Shown piece by piece: positions 1 through 8,674 of a stretch of DNA of 64,000 bases. The position numbers and the translations under genes were made by a program. The notes beneath the pieces are model-generated. The model worked only from the letters and a program-made list of their open reading frames with translations. It searched no databases and was not told where the DNA came from. The stretch's first letter is position 1. Each line of letters opens with the position of its first letter. This DNA comes from Larkinella sp. C7 (lineage in GTDB: Bacteria > Bacteroidota > Bacteroidia > Cytophagales > Spirosomataceae): NCBI RefSeq assembly GCF_006149005.1, contig NZ_VBSL01000006.1, positions 426,872-490,871 of the forward strand, in the 5' to 3' direction.

Positions 1-513
1 CAGACCGAAGAACGCAGCACAACGAAAGCCGTGCGGACGGTTTACATGGATCTGGTGAAGGCCTTTCATCCCGACCGGGAACCGGACGAAGCTGAGAAAC
101 TGCGCAAAACCGAGGTGATGAAGCGCATTACGGAAGCCTACGAAAAAAGCGATTTGCTGACCTTGCTCCGGTTACAACTGGAGTTTAACCGCATCGATCA
201 GGACCACCTCGAAACGCTGGCCGAAGAGCAGTTGAAGTATTACAATAAAATTCTGAAACAGCAGACGCAGGAACTGGAAGAGCAGCTCTATGATTTACAA
301 TCGCAACTTTCGTCCATCAGCGGGAAATCGCTGCTGTTCGTGTCATCACCGATGAGCCTGGAATACAGCTTTAAAACCGACGTGCAGGAGTTGAAACGCA
401 GCATCAAAAACCTGAAAAATGATCTGAAAGCCTTTCAGGACGCTGGTGTGCTGAAGCAGTGGCTGAAGTCATACCGGGTTCAGAAAGCCGGGGATTTCGA
501 CGGTTTTTTCTGA
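1..513 (+). CDS. J-domain-containing protein, 3' part
   Basis: The reading frame is open to the first base of the window, so the gene starts upstream and only its last 170 codons are here. An HPD tripeptide at nt 67-75, in the context KAFHPDRE, is the J-domain signature that stimulates the ATPase of DnaK-type chaperones. Helix II of the domain is therefore cut by the window edge and helices III and IV follow. The rest is charged and predicted helical or coiled-coil (roughly codons 65-150), with no Gly/Phe region or zinc finger. It is thus not a classical DnaJ but a J-like protein of unknown client. It ends four bases from the stop of the convergent ABC gene. The J-domain part is well supported; nothing else about its role can be seen. 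Confidence 0.75.
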   Translation, partial: QTEERSTTKAVRTVYMDLVKAFHPDREPDEAEKLRKTEVMKRITEAYEKSDLLTLLRLQLEFNRIDQDHLETLAEEQLKYYNKILKQQTQELEEQLYDLQSQLSSISGKSLLFVSSPMSLEYSFKTDVQELKRSIKNLKNDLKAFQDAGVLKQWLKSYRVQKAGDFDGFF

Positions 514-516
514 CGG

Positions 517-2076
517 TTACCGGTCCAGATACCGTTTCAAATCTGAGATGGAATGAATGCCCAGCTGGTTGGCCTGCGTCCGGCGCATCATCAGGGCATA
601 CGTGTTGTTGAAACCCAGCGGAGATAGCCAGGTCAGGGTATACCGGTTTTGAAATTCGCGGCTGACATACTGAAAAACCGCTTTTCGGTCGGATTTGATG
701 GAATCGGCCAGGGCTGGGGGCGGTTGCAGAATCACGAGCAAACCCGTTCCGGTGTATTCCGGATACAGGTCGATGTCGCCCGCCGTCAGCGCGTCGAAAC
801 AGATTTTGGTGCCGCCCAGACCGGTTTTCGTAATCACTTCCAGTGTCGTACGGTTTTCGAGCAACTGCCGCAGAATTTCGGCCAGAATGTATTGTTCCGT
901 AAAAATTTTGGTGCCGATCACGATCTTTCCGGCGCGTTTTACCTCCACGGGTGGAATCAGCAAGCCGGTTTGCTGCAAAAATTGCCGGGCCACGGCTTCG
1001 GGCGATTCGTGCAGAAAATCCGCGCGGTAGTTCAACTCCGTCATCACCGAATCCGACAGCCGCCCTTCCAGCAAATGCAGTGTTTTGGGGACGTCGGGAT
1101 ATTGCTTTAAGATTGCATTTCGAATCACCAGTGCGGCTTCGTAGGGCGGAAATGCGTTTTTGTTATCCTCCAGAACCCGCAACTGAAACGCCTTGATCCG
1201 TCCGTCGGTCGAATATCCACTGATGAGATCGACCTGTCCGCGAAAAACCGCTTCGTACATCAGATTCTGGTCGATGAGTTTGGGTGTCATCTGCAAACCG
1301 TAGGCCCGAACCAGGCCCGGATACCCGTCGGCGCGGCCATAAAACTCGTGGGCAAAACCGGCCGTCAGCTTTGCCTGACTCCCCAGCGGTACCCAGTAAA
1401 AAGCCGACAGAATGGGAGCGATCAGCAGAAAAACGAGAGCCACCCGGCGAAGCTGTAATCCCTGCAACTGCTGCAGCCGGGCCAGCGAAAAATCGAAGAA
1501 AATGGCTAACAAAGCCGCCGGAATAGCGCCCGCCAAAATCATGTTGCTGTTGTTGAGGGCGATCCCACCAAAGACAAACTCGCCCAGGCCCCCGGCGGCC
1601 ACGTAAGCTGCCAAGGTTGCCACGCCCACGTTGATGACGGTGGCGGTGCGAATTCCGGCAAAGATAACCGGCAGGGCCAGTGGCAGTTCCACCCGGATCA
1701 GCATCTGCCCGGTGGTCATGCCCATGCCCAGCGCGGCTTCTTTCAGCATCGGACTCACTTCCCGAATGCCCACGTAGGTGTTGCGGACAATCGGCAATAA
1801 AGCGTACAGAAACAAGGCGGTGATGGCCGGCCAGATACCGATTCCCAGCATCGGAATCAGGAAGCCCAGCAGGGCAATGCTCGGAATGGTTTGCAGAATG
1901 CCCACGACTGCCAGGACGACGGAAGCCGAACGCGGGCGGTATGTGATGAGGATGCCCAGCGGAAGGCCAACCAGCAACGCCAGGCAGAGCGACAGAAACG
2001 TCAGGCCAATGTGCGTCAGGGTTTGTTCGGCCAGTTTGTCCCGTTGTTGAACCAAAAAGTCGAAAAAATCCTGCAT
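517..2076 (-). CDS. Glycine betaine/choline-type ABC permease fused to a circularly permuted substrate-binding domain (copy 1)
   Basis: The 519-residue protein has an OpuCB-type permease in residues 1-200, with about six membrane segments and the EAA loop near 106-136. A further membrane segment lies at about 209-228, followed by an OpuCC-type binding domain. The binding domain is in the wrong order: residues 236-372 match the canonical second half (HEFYGRADGYPGL, YSTDGRIKA, FPPYEAA, TELNY), then an 11-residue linker, then residues 384-519 match the canonical first half (IGTKIFTEQYI, YPEYTGTG, LGFNNTYAL, ISDLK). This is a circular permutation. The likely role is import of a quaternary amine or related osmolyte. 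No ATPase gene is adjacent; the one beside copy 2 (10450-11406) may serve both. The gene follows the DUF1207-like gene by about 20 nt. Confidence 0.88.
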   Translation of the reverse strand: MQDFFDFLVQQRDKLAEQTLTHIGLTFLSLCLALLVGLPLGILITYRPRSASVVLAVVGILQTIPSIALLGFLIPMLGIGIWPAITALFLYALLPIVRNTYVGIREVSPMLKEAALGMGMTTGQMLIRVELPLALPVIFAGIRTATVINVGVATLAAYVAAGGLGEFVFGGIALNNSNMILAGAIPAALLAIFFDFSLARLQQLQGLQLRRVALVFLLIAPILSAFYWVPLGSQAKLTAGFAHEFYGRADGYPGLVRAYGLQMTPKLIDQNLMYEAVFRGQVDLISGYSTDGRIKAFQLRVLEDNKNAFPPYEAALVIRNAILKQYPDVPKTLHLLEGRLSDSVMTELNYRADFLHESPEAVARQFLQQTGLLIPPVEVKRAGKIVIGTKIFTEQYILAEILRQLLENRTTLEVITKTGLGGTKICFDALTAGDIDLYPEYTGTGLLVILQPPPALADSIKSDRKAVFQYVSREFQNRYTLTWLSPLGFNNTYALMMRRTQANQLGIHSISDLKRYLDR

Positions 2077-2095
2077 GATTGTGCTTAGATAGCCC

Positions 2096-2992
2096 CTAAA
2101 TTGGATTGAAATACACGCCGATGCCGAACCAGCGGGTTTTCTGGTTTTCGTAGACGCTGTAGGGCCGGAAACCGGTGTAGCTTTCCAGCAGGAACGTCAG
2201 GTTGTTGGCCGTACGGCCCAGCTCCAGCCCCAAACCGGCTTTGACACCGGGGCGGAAGTCGGTTTGCTGCCAGACTTTCAGATCCACACCACCCACAAAG
2301 CGGGCAAAGGCCTGCGACGGTTTGCGGTAATAAAAACCGGCCTGAGCGCTCAGCCGCTCGCGTTCTGCCGGTTTGCGCAGGCCAATGCCGACGCCCACGT
2401 ATTTCCGTAAACCGTTCTTCTCGTGGTTGTATGTCACGTCGATCACTTCGTAATTGACCGGGTTGGGCAGGTAATAATTGATCTGGTTGCGAAACAGATA
2501 ATCGTCGCCGAGGTGCGACGAAAGGTGATACAACCGCAACCGCCAACTGTGATTCCGGACTTTGATGTTATAGAGAAAACTGAGCCGGTAATCGGTGTTC
2601 ATCAACTGACGTTTCTGTTTGTTCAGCTTGTCGTCGTGATACACTTCAAACTGCGTAAACGAAGCCACATCGAACGAAAGCTCGCTGCTGCGGTCGGCGG
2701 ATTTATACCAGCGGATCAGCGGTTTTCGAAGTCCGAACGCAAACGGGACGATGGTGCCGTCGTATTTATCGCCGTCCATCCAGTAGCCGGGTAAAACGCT
2801 GACGCTGGTTTGGGCTTCGATGGGGTCCAGCAGAATGGGGTCGAAGAGGTGGCCTTTGGGCAGAAATTCCCGGCGCGGAAACGCCGGCTCGGTGAGTGTC
2901 GCGTGGCGAATCACGAGGGTGTCGGGCAGATCCTGCGCCAACGCACCCACCGATCCGGTAAGGAGAAGAAAGGACAGCAAATAAAGTTTCAT
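2096..2992 (-). CDS. DUF1207-like outer-membrane protein
   Basis: The protein has 298 residues and a clear signal peptide (KLYLLSFLLLTGSVGALAQ). The Met at 2992 is preferred over one 14 codons upstream because it places the signal peptide at the N-terminus. The body is rich in alternating aromatic and polar residues, with a YHLSSHLGDDYL block and a C-terminal Phe/Tyr-rich strand (GIGVYFNPI) typical of outer-membrane beta-barrels. I recognise this as probably DUF1207, whose function is unknown to me. It lies just upstream of ABC copy 1 on the same strand. Its GGAGG-like Shine-Dalgarno sequence falls inside the terminator hairpin of the preceding gene, so read-through could affect its translation. 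Confidence 0.6.
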   Translation of the reverse strand: MKLYLLSFLLLTGSVGALAQDLPDTLVIRHATLTEPAFPRREFLPKGHLFDPILLDPIEAQTSVSVLPGYWMDGDKYDGTIVPFAFGLRKPLIRWYKSADRSSELSFDVASFTQFEVYHDDKLNKQKRQLMNTDYRLSFLYNIKVRNHSWRLRLYHLSSHLGDDYLFRNQINYYLPNPVNYEVIDVTYNHEKNGLRKYVGVGIGLRKPAERERLSAQAGFYYRKPSQAFARFVGGVDLKVWQQTDFRPGVKAGLGLELGRTANNLTFLLESYTGFRPYSVYENQKTRWFGIGVYFNPI

Positions 2993-2997
2993 CGCGC

Positions 2998-3027
2998 AAT
3001 AAAAACCTCCGGTTTTTAGGCCGGAGG
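2998..3027 (-). terminator. Rho-independent terminator after the M20 dipeptidase gene
   Basis: A perfect 7-bp stem is formed by CCTCCGG (3006-3012) and CCGGAGG (3021-3027) around an 8-nt loop. Read on the minus strand it is followed by TTTTTATT. It lies between the dipeptidase stop and the DUF1207-like start. Confidence 0.75.
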
Positions 3028-3046
3028 GTGACAACAGAGAGTTTTT

Positions 3047-4426
3047 TTAAGCCTCAACGCCCGTTTTCTTCAATTCGGCGTAGTGTTTATAGAAGTACGG
3101 AATGGTTTCGATTCCCTTGTAGAAATTGAACAAACCGTAGCTCTCGTTCGGCGAATGCAGCGCGTCGATGTCCAGACCAAAACCCATCAGAATGGATTTG
3201 ACGCCCAGTTCCTGCTCAAACAGCGCCACGATGGGAATGCTGCCACCGCCCCGGGTCGGAATGGCTTCTTTGCCCCAGGCTTCGCGGAAGGCCCGGCGGG
3301 CGGCTTCAAATTCGACCGAGTCGGTGGGCGTTACGTACGGCTGACCGCCGTGGTGGGGCGTTACGGTTACGGTTACCGTCGGCGGAGCGATAGAAATAAA
3401 ATGCTTCGTAAACAGTTCGGTAATCTCGTCGGGGTCCTGACGCGGTACGAGCCGCATGCTGATTTTGGCCTGCGCCTTGCCCGGCAACACGGTTTTGGCG
3501 CCTTCGCCGATATAGCCACCCCAGATGCCGTTCACGTCCAGCGTCGGACGAATCGAAGCCCGTTCGGGCGACGAATAGCCTTCTTCGCCAAAAACCGCCT
3601 TGAGGTTCAGATCGCGTTTGTATTCTTCTTCATCGAAGGGGGCTTCGGCCAGGGCTGCCCGTTCTTCTGTGGTTAACTCGTCAACTTTATCGTAAAAGCT
3701 GGGGATCGTGATCCGGCCTTTTTCATCGTGCAAGGAGGCAATCATCTGACACAGCACGTTGAGCGGATTGTGAACCGCACCACCGTAAACGCCCGAATGC
3801 AGATCGCGGTTGGGTCCAACGACTTCCACTTCGACGTAGGAAAGCCCCCGCAAACCGGCTTCAATAGACGGCACATCGTTGGCAATGATGCTGGTATCTG
3901 AAATCAGAATCACGTCGCATTTGAGTTTGTCGCGGTTGGCGGCCACAAAATTACCCAGGTGATCGGAGCCGATTTCTTCTTCGCCTTCAATCATCACTTT
4001 GACATTGCAGGGCAACCCATCGGTGGCCAGCATGGCTTCCAGCGCTTTGACGTGCATGTAAAACTGGCCTTTGTCATCGCACGAACCCCGGGCATAAATG
4101 CGTTCGTTGCGGATGGTCGGTTCGAAAGGCGGGGTGTTCCAGAGTTCGTACGGATCAGCGGGCTGGACATCGTAGTGGCCGTACACCAGAACCGTCGGCA
4201 GCGCATCGTCGATCAGTTTTTCTGCGTAAACGACCGGATGGCCTGGTGTTTCGTGCAGCGCAGCGTTGTCGAGACCGGCGGCAGTCAGCTTATCCCGGAC
4301 AAATTCAGCCGCCCGGCGCATATCAGGTTTGAATTTGGAATCGGCACTCACGGACGGAATCCGCAGCAATTCGAAGAGTTCGTTCAGAAACCGTTCTTTA
4401 TGTTCCGCAAAGTAGGTTGATAACAT
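3047..4426 (-). CDS. M20 family dipeptidase (carnosinase-like)
   Basis: A 459-residue zinc-dependent peptidase of the M20/CNDP type, which hydrolyses dipeptides in the cytoplasm. Visible motifs are GHYDVQPAD (metal His and catalytic-site Asp), the bridging Asp in ARGSCDDKGQF, the general-base/metal pair in EGEEEIGS, the SDTS metal Asp, and the C-terminal metal His in DALHSPNE. A dimerisation domain lies between about 205 and 380 (HSGVYGGAVHNP). Length is normal for the family. The Met at 4426 was chosen over one 15 codons upstream because the family begins at this helix. The gene lies between two hairpin terminators, so it is probably transcribed alone. No signal peptide is seen. Confidence 0.9.
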   Translation of the reverse strand: MLSTYFAEHKERFLNELFELLRIPSVSADSKFKPDMRRAAEFVRDKLTAAGLDNAALHETPGHPVVYAEKLIDDALPTVLVYGHYDVQPADPYELWNTPPFEPTIRNERIYARGSCDDKGQFYMHVKALEAMLATDGLPCNVKVMIEGEEEIGSDHLGNFVAANRDKLKCDVILISDTSIIANDVPSIEAGLRGLSYVEVEVVGPNRDLHSGVYGGAVHNPLNVLCQMIASLHDEKGRITIPSFYDKVDELTTEERAALAEAPFDEEEYKRDLNLKAVFGEEGYSSPERASIRPTLDVNGIWGGYIGEGAKTVLPGKAQAKISMRLVPRQDPDEITELFTKHFISIAPPTVTVTVTPHHGGQPYVTPTDSVEFEAARRAFREAWGKEAIPTRGGGSIPIVALFEQELGVKSILMGFGLDIDALHSPNESYGLFNFYKGIETIPYFYKHYAELKKTGVEA

Positions 4427-4469
4427 GGTGTTGACGGGTTTTTGTCGGACTGACAAAGGAAATAGTACC

Positions 4470-4509
4470 AAAAAATGACGCCCCGAAGTTAATCACTTCG
4501 GGGCGTCAT
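4470..4509 (-). terminator. Strong Rho-independent terminator after plsY
   Basis: A perfect 15-bp stem is formed by 4475-4489 and 4495-4509 with a 5-nt loop. On the minus strand it is followed by TTTTTGG. It lies directly downstream of plsY and upstream of the dipeptidase gene. Confidence 0.85.
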
Positions 4510-4531
4510 GCAATCAGGAATAGCTTGAAAC

Positions 4532-5191
4532 TTATTCTTCGTCTTCTTTCTTCCGGAATTTGATCAGCCGTGTCCGGCTTTCTTCGCCGTTCAGCAGCCG
4601 GGTGATGTTTTTCTGATGGGTCAGTACCACAAACAGGAAAACCACCACGCCAAAAACGATCAGCAGCGGATGTTCTTTTTGCCCAAACGCCCGCAGCAGC
4701 AACAGCACCGGAAAGGCCAGAGCCGCCATCATCGAACCCAGCGAAACGTATTGCGAGGCAATGACCACCACCAGAAAAATACCGATGCAGACAGCGGCCA
4801 CTTCGGGGTGAATCGCGAGAACCATACCCAGGAGCGAGGCAACGCCTTTGCCACCTTTGAAGTCGGCCCAGATCGGAAAAACGTGCCCGATGACGGCCAC
4901 AAGACCGAAAACCAGTTTGAACGTCAGGATTTCGTGGGTTCCGATTACGTCGAAATACCACAGCAGAGAGGAAAGGATGGTGGCGGTGTAGCCTTTCAGT
5001 ACGTCGATCAGCATGACGACCGTACCGGCCCGTTTGCCCAGAACGCGAAAGGTGTTGGTCGCACCGGCGTTTCCACTTCCGTATTTACGAATATCTAATC
5101 CAAAAAAACCCTCTCCATACCAAACGGCAGTCGGAATGGAACCCAACAGATAAGCAAGTAAGGTCGTTGCAATGATTAATAACACGTTCAT
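4532..5191 (-). CDS. plsY: Acyl-phosphate:glycerol-3-phosphate acyltransferase PlsY
   Basis: A 219-residue inner-membrane enzyme that transfers the acyl group from acyl-phosphate to glycerol-3-phosphate, the first step of phospholipid synthesis. All three family motifs are visible: LGSIPTA near residue 16, GSGNAGATNTFRVLG near 38-52, and the phosphate-binding FKGGKGVA loop near 110. Five to seven hydrophobic segments span the chain. The C-terminus is charged (FRKKEDEE). Length fits the family. It is a single-gene unit with its own terminator. Confidence 0.95.
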   Translation of the reverse strand: MNVLLIIATTLLAYLLGSIPTAVWYGEGFFGLDIRKYGSGNAGATNTFRVLGKRAGTVVMLIDVLKGYTATILSSLLWYFDVIGTHEILTFKLVFGLVAVIGHVFPIWADFKGGKGVASLLGMVLAIHPEVAAVCIGIFLVVVIASQYVSLGSMMAALAFPVLLLLRAFGQKEHPLLIVFGVVVFLFVVLTHQKNITRLLNGEESRTRLIKFRKKEDEE

Positions 5192-5400
5192 TCAAGAAAT
5201 CTACCGCTTCGGCGGTGCGATTGACATTGAGTACATACTAAACTTAAACCACCCCAAAGAGGTGTGCAGAGACTTAAAAGTAGGGATTTTCGGCGGGTTG
5301 TAACATCTCCTGAATGACAAATCTACGAAAAAAACCGGGTTTGTTACCGTTTAATAACACCAAAACCATGAAATGTATTCCTTTATCACCATTTTTTATG

Positions 5401-5432
5401 TATTTCCCACAGCCAGACGACTGTGGGAAATA
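5401..5432. terminator. Stem-loop downstream of the SGNH/cytochrome c gene
   Basis: A 12-bp perfect stem (5401-5412 and 5421-5432) with an 8-nt loop sits just past the stop codon at 5436. Neither strand has a proper U-run after it, so it may be a 3'-end stabiliser rather than a true terminator. Confidence 0.45.
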
Positions 5433-5435
5433 GAC

Positions 5436-8400
5436 TTATTTCTCCATCGGATGTTCTTTCAGCAACTGATCCGGCGCGTAAAAATCCTTTTTGCTTCCAA
5501 TAGCAGCCCGAACCTGCTTCACTTTTGCCGGCAGGATGGCCGAAGCCTGGTTTCCGAATGAATTTCGGACGTAGGTCAGCACCGCTGCAATTTCATCGTC
5601 CTTCAGCAAACCGCCAAAAGGTGTCATCGGAACCTGGCCGGGGTAATTTTTGCCTGCTACTTCGATAGGTCCCAGCAGCCCGTTCAGCACAATTTTGATG
5701 AGACGGTCTTCGTTGCCCGACACCCACTTCGTACCGTTCAGCGGAGGAAAACCGGAGGCCGCCAGTCCTTTGCCATCGGGCTGGTGGCAGGTGGTACAAT
5801 ACCCTTCCTTGCCGTAAATCTCTTTGCCTTTGTTAAACAGCGCCAGTTCGGCACCTTTCAGCGTGGATTTTTCAGCTACCTCTTTCACGGCTTTGACGTT
5901 GACGTCGTTCAGGTGCGCAACGGCGGTTTCGTAAGCATGAATCATCCAGTCGTCGAGCGGTTTTTTCTTGGCCTCGGCCAGAATAGGCAGTCCTTTTTCC
6001 TTTCCGATCCAGGAGGCCGCCACAATCGCATCCAGCCGAACCCGGCTGTTGTCGTCTTTCACAGCCTGCATCAGCAAAGCCGCCTGATCGGGCACCTGAT
6101 GACCGGTATACCGCACGACCTGAACCGCTGCGGCCCGGGCGTGGTAATCTTTCGCCTTCAGCACCTGGCGCAGCAGCGGCTGATCGACCTTGTTCATCCC
6201 CCAACTCACCCACAAACCTTCCAGCAGGTGGTGTTCGTAGCGTGGATCGTTTTTGTCCAGTTTTGCCACCCAGGTTTTCAGTTTTGCCAATACCTGATTC
6301 ACATCGCGGCCGCGCAGCTCGCGTCGGGTGCGGTAGCGGGTGCGGTATTCGGGCAGTTTCAGGTTATCCAGCAATTCTTCGATCGTGGCCCCGTCTACTT
6401 TCGCCGGTTTCACCAGCGGACGTGCGGGATACGTAATCCGGTAGACCCGACCGTGCGAGTGGTCGCGTAGCGGATCGCGGGCGTTGTGCTGCATGTGGCC
6501 GATCAGAATGTTGTGCCAGTCGATCAGGTACAGCGAACCGTCGGGCGCAAACTCCATGTCGACGGGCCGGAAGTTGCGGTCTTCGCTCACCACCAGATCC
6601 ATCCGGTGCTGGCTTTTATACCCGGTTCCGTCGTCGACCAGCGTGTGTTCTTTCATGCCCAGAAAACCGATGGTGTTGTTGATCAGAAAATCGCCCTGCA
6701 ATTCGTCGGGAAAATGGCGGCTGGAAACAAACTCCAGACCTGACGTTGGACGAACCCGGTGCGCTTCTTCGATCAACTGTACGGATTTATGCGTGGCCTG
6801 ACCGTAGCGTGGCAACACTGTTCCCGGCATCATCCAGCGAACATCGGGGCTGGACGTTTCGGCAAAAAACGGCTGTCCCCAGTCGTCAAACGCAATGCCC
6901 CAGGGATTTGGGATGGAAAGTTGCGCGGTGCGCTCCAGCTTGTGGCGCTGGGGTGTGTACCGGTAAAAACCGCCGTTGGTGGCCCGAACCGGGCCGTATG
7001 ACGTTTCGACGTTGGTATGCAAAAACACGCCTTCGCCCGAATAAATGGCCCCGGAAGGGTCTACGCAAAAGGCGTGGCTGTTGTGGTGGGTGTCGTGGTC
7101 GTCGAAGCCACTCAGCAGAATTTCACTTTTGTCCGCCTTGTCATCCCCATTGGTATCCGTAAAGAGCTTCAGGTTGGTTCCCTGCGAAACATAGACGCCT
7201 TCTTTCGCGATTTCGAAGCCCAGCGGCAGGTGCAAGCCATCGGCAAAAACCGTCTCTTTGTCGGCCTTGCCATCGCCGTTGGTATCTTCGAAAATCAGAA
7301 TCTTGTCATTGGGTTTGGAATCGCCCGGTTTGTAGTGCGGATAGCTCGGCATCACCGCCACCCAAAGCCGCCCCTTGGCGTCGAATGACATCTGCATCGG
7401 TTTGGCCAGATTCGGAAATTCTTCCTCAGAGGCAAATAACTCAATCTTGTAACCCGTTGGCACTTTGAGTTTTGCCAGAGCCTCCTTGCCGTAGAGATAG
7501 GTTAAACTGCCGTTTTTCTCCGGGTTGTAGTTGGTTTTTACGGGTGGGAGCGGGGAGGTATTTTTATCGGCCACCGCCAAATCCAGTTTCTCGCCTTTGG
7601 AAGCCGCCAGCCAGATGGCCGTGTCCCGAATGGCGGTTAGCTCGCGGATTTTCTGGATTTCGGCGGGGTAGTTTTCCGGACCAAACGGATTGTAGCGACG
7701 TCCATAGACGTGCACGCCATTCGGAATTTTGAAATCGTTGTGCCACATCCAGTTTTTTTCCATCACGGCCTCGTGAATCAGCTTCCGGTTGGCTTGTGCC
7801 TTGGCAGCCGCCTTTCCAAAGATCTGATCGACCAGCAACACACCCAGTTTTTTGTAGCCTTCTTCGTTCAACTGTGAACCGTCGATGGTCAGCGGTTCGG
7901 CGCTGTCGGCATACCATTGCCGGGAAGGGGTAAAGGCATCGACAAAGAGTACGTTGTTCTGCTCCGCCACTTCCTTCATGGCTTTGGTATACAGCATCAG
8001 GTTTTCATTTTCCTTTTTGCCGTTTGGCAGGTCCATTTTGGCGGATAAATCCTCAAAAGCGATGGGCGAAACGATGGCGAGTTGCGGAGCGGTCGTGCCG
8101 TTGTATTTCTGGCTCAGCGTCCATTTGATAAACGCGTCCAGTTCGGCTTTGTAGTTATCCAGTTTGGCCGGCCCCTGGAACGATTCGTTATACCCGAAAA
8201 AAGCGACGATGATGTCGGTTTTCAGGCGGGTGAGCCACTGGTCAGGCGTTTCGAAATGGCCTTCACTTTGGGAGGGGTTGGCGTATTCGGTCTGAAACTT
8301 TTCGGCACCGGGAAACGCCCAGGGTAAATTCCGGCTGGCGTGGGGCCGGAAACCGGGGGTGTCGCCCCCGTCGCACATGTTCCGGATGAAGAACTCGCTA

Positions 8401-8621
8401 TCGGGGTAGCGAACCTGCATTTCGGTCTCAAAATTGTCGTAATTCATCATCCTTGACCCCAGATTGTTGCCAAGCAGCATGATGCGCGACCCTTTTTTGA
8501 GCGGAATCGGTTCGGCTCCCGAAAAGAAACCCCGGTTTGATTGAAAAGCACTGAACGCGATGAGCCCCAATCCAACGGCAATCAGCAGTCCGATGAGGCT
8601 ATTTTTCCTGGGTTTAGACAT
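5436..8621 (-). CDS. PVC-type multidomain protein: SGNH hydrolase + dehydrogenase-like propeller + HEAT + cytochrome c
   Basis: A 1061-residue exported protein. Residues 8-27 form a membrane anchor. About 45-275 is an SGNH/GDSL hydrolase-like domain (LLGNNLGSRM, GYNESF, LNEEGYKKLG). About 380-745 is a beta-propeller of the membrane-bound dehydrogenase family with calcium-type repeats (DTNGDGKADK, DTNGDDKADK) and the HDTHHNSH and DWHN blocks. About 760-920 is helical HEAT-like. A cytochrome c domain carries CTTCH at residues 942-946 and a distal Met (PMTPFGG). This matches the Planctomycetes/Verrucomicrobia-type heme-binding CxxCH dehydrogenase family, widespread in Bacteroidota and of mostly unknown substrate; sugar oxidation feeding electrons to the heme is plausible. 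It lies 53 nt downstream of the ThuA gene and is probably cotranscribed. Confidence 0.85.
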   Translation of the reverse strand: MSKPRKNSLIGLLIAVGLGLIAFSAFQSNRGFFSGAEPIPLKKGSRIMLLGNNLGSRMMNYDNFETEMQVRYPDSEFFIRNMCDGGDTPGFRPHASRNLPWAFPGAEKFQTEYANPSQSEGHFETPDQWLTRLKTDIIVAFFGYNESFQGPAKLDNYKAELDAFIKWTLSQKYNGTTAPQLAIVSPIAFEDLSAKMDLPNGKKENENLMLYTKAMKEVAEQNNVLFVDAFTPSRQWYADSAEPLTIDGSQLNEEGYKKLGVLLVDQIFGKAAAKAQANRKLIHEAVMEKNWMWHNDFKIPNGVHVYGRRYNPFGPENYPAEIQKIRELTAIRDTAIWLAASKGEKLDLAVADKNTSPLPPVKTNYNPEKNGSLTYLYGKEALAKLKVPTGYKIELFASEEEFPNLAKPMQMSFDAKGRLWVAVMPSYPHYKPGDSKPNDKILIFEDTNGDGKADKETVFADGLHLPLGFEIAKEGVYVSQGTNLKLFTDTNGDDKADKSEILLSGFDDHDTHHNSHAFCVDPSGAIYSGEGVFLHTNVETSYGPVRATNGGFYRYTPQRHKLERTAQLSIPNPWGIAFDDWGQPFFAETSSPDVRWMMPGTVLPRYGQATHKSVQLIEEAHRVRPTSGLEFVSSRHFPDELQGDFLINNTIGFLGMKEHTLVDDGTGYKSQHRMDLVVSEDRNFRPVDMEFAPDGSLYLIDWHNILIGHMQHNARDPLRDHSHGRVYRITYPARPLVKPAKVDGATIEELLDNLKLPEYRTRYRTRRELRGRDVNQVLAKLKTWVAKLDKNDPRYEHHLLEGLWVSWGMNKVDQPLLRQVLKAKDYHARAAAVQVVRYTGHQVPDQAALLMQAVKDDNSRVRLDAIVAASWIGKEKGLPILAEAKKKPLDDWMIHAYETAVAHLNDVNVKAVKEVAEKSTLKGAELALFNKGKEIYGKEGYCTTCHQPDGKGLAASGFPPLNGTKWVSGNEDRLIKIVLNGLLGPIEVAGKNYPGQVPMTPFGGLLKDDEIAAVLTYVRNSFGNQASAILPAKVKQVRAAIGSKKDFYAPDQLLKEHPMEK

Positions 8622-8674
8622 TTCTATAACTTCTAATGGGTTATACGGATTCGAAACGGCGGGATTTTGGGCAA

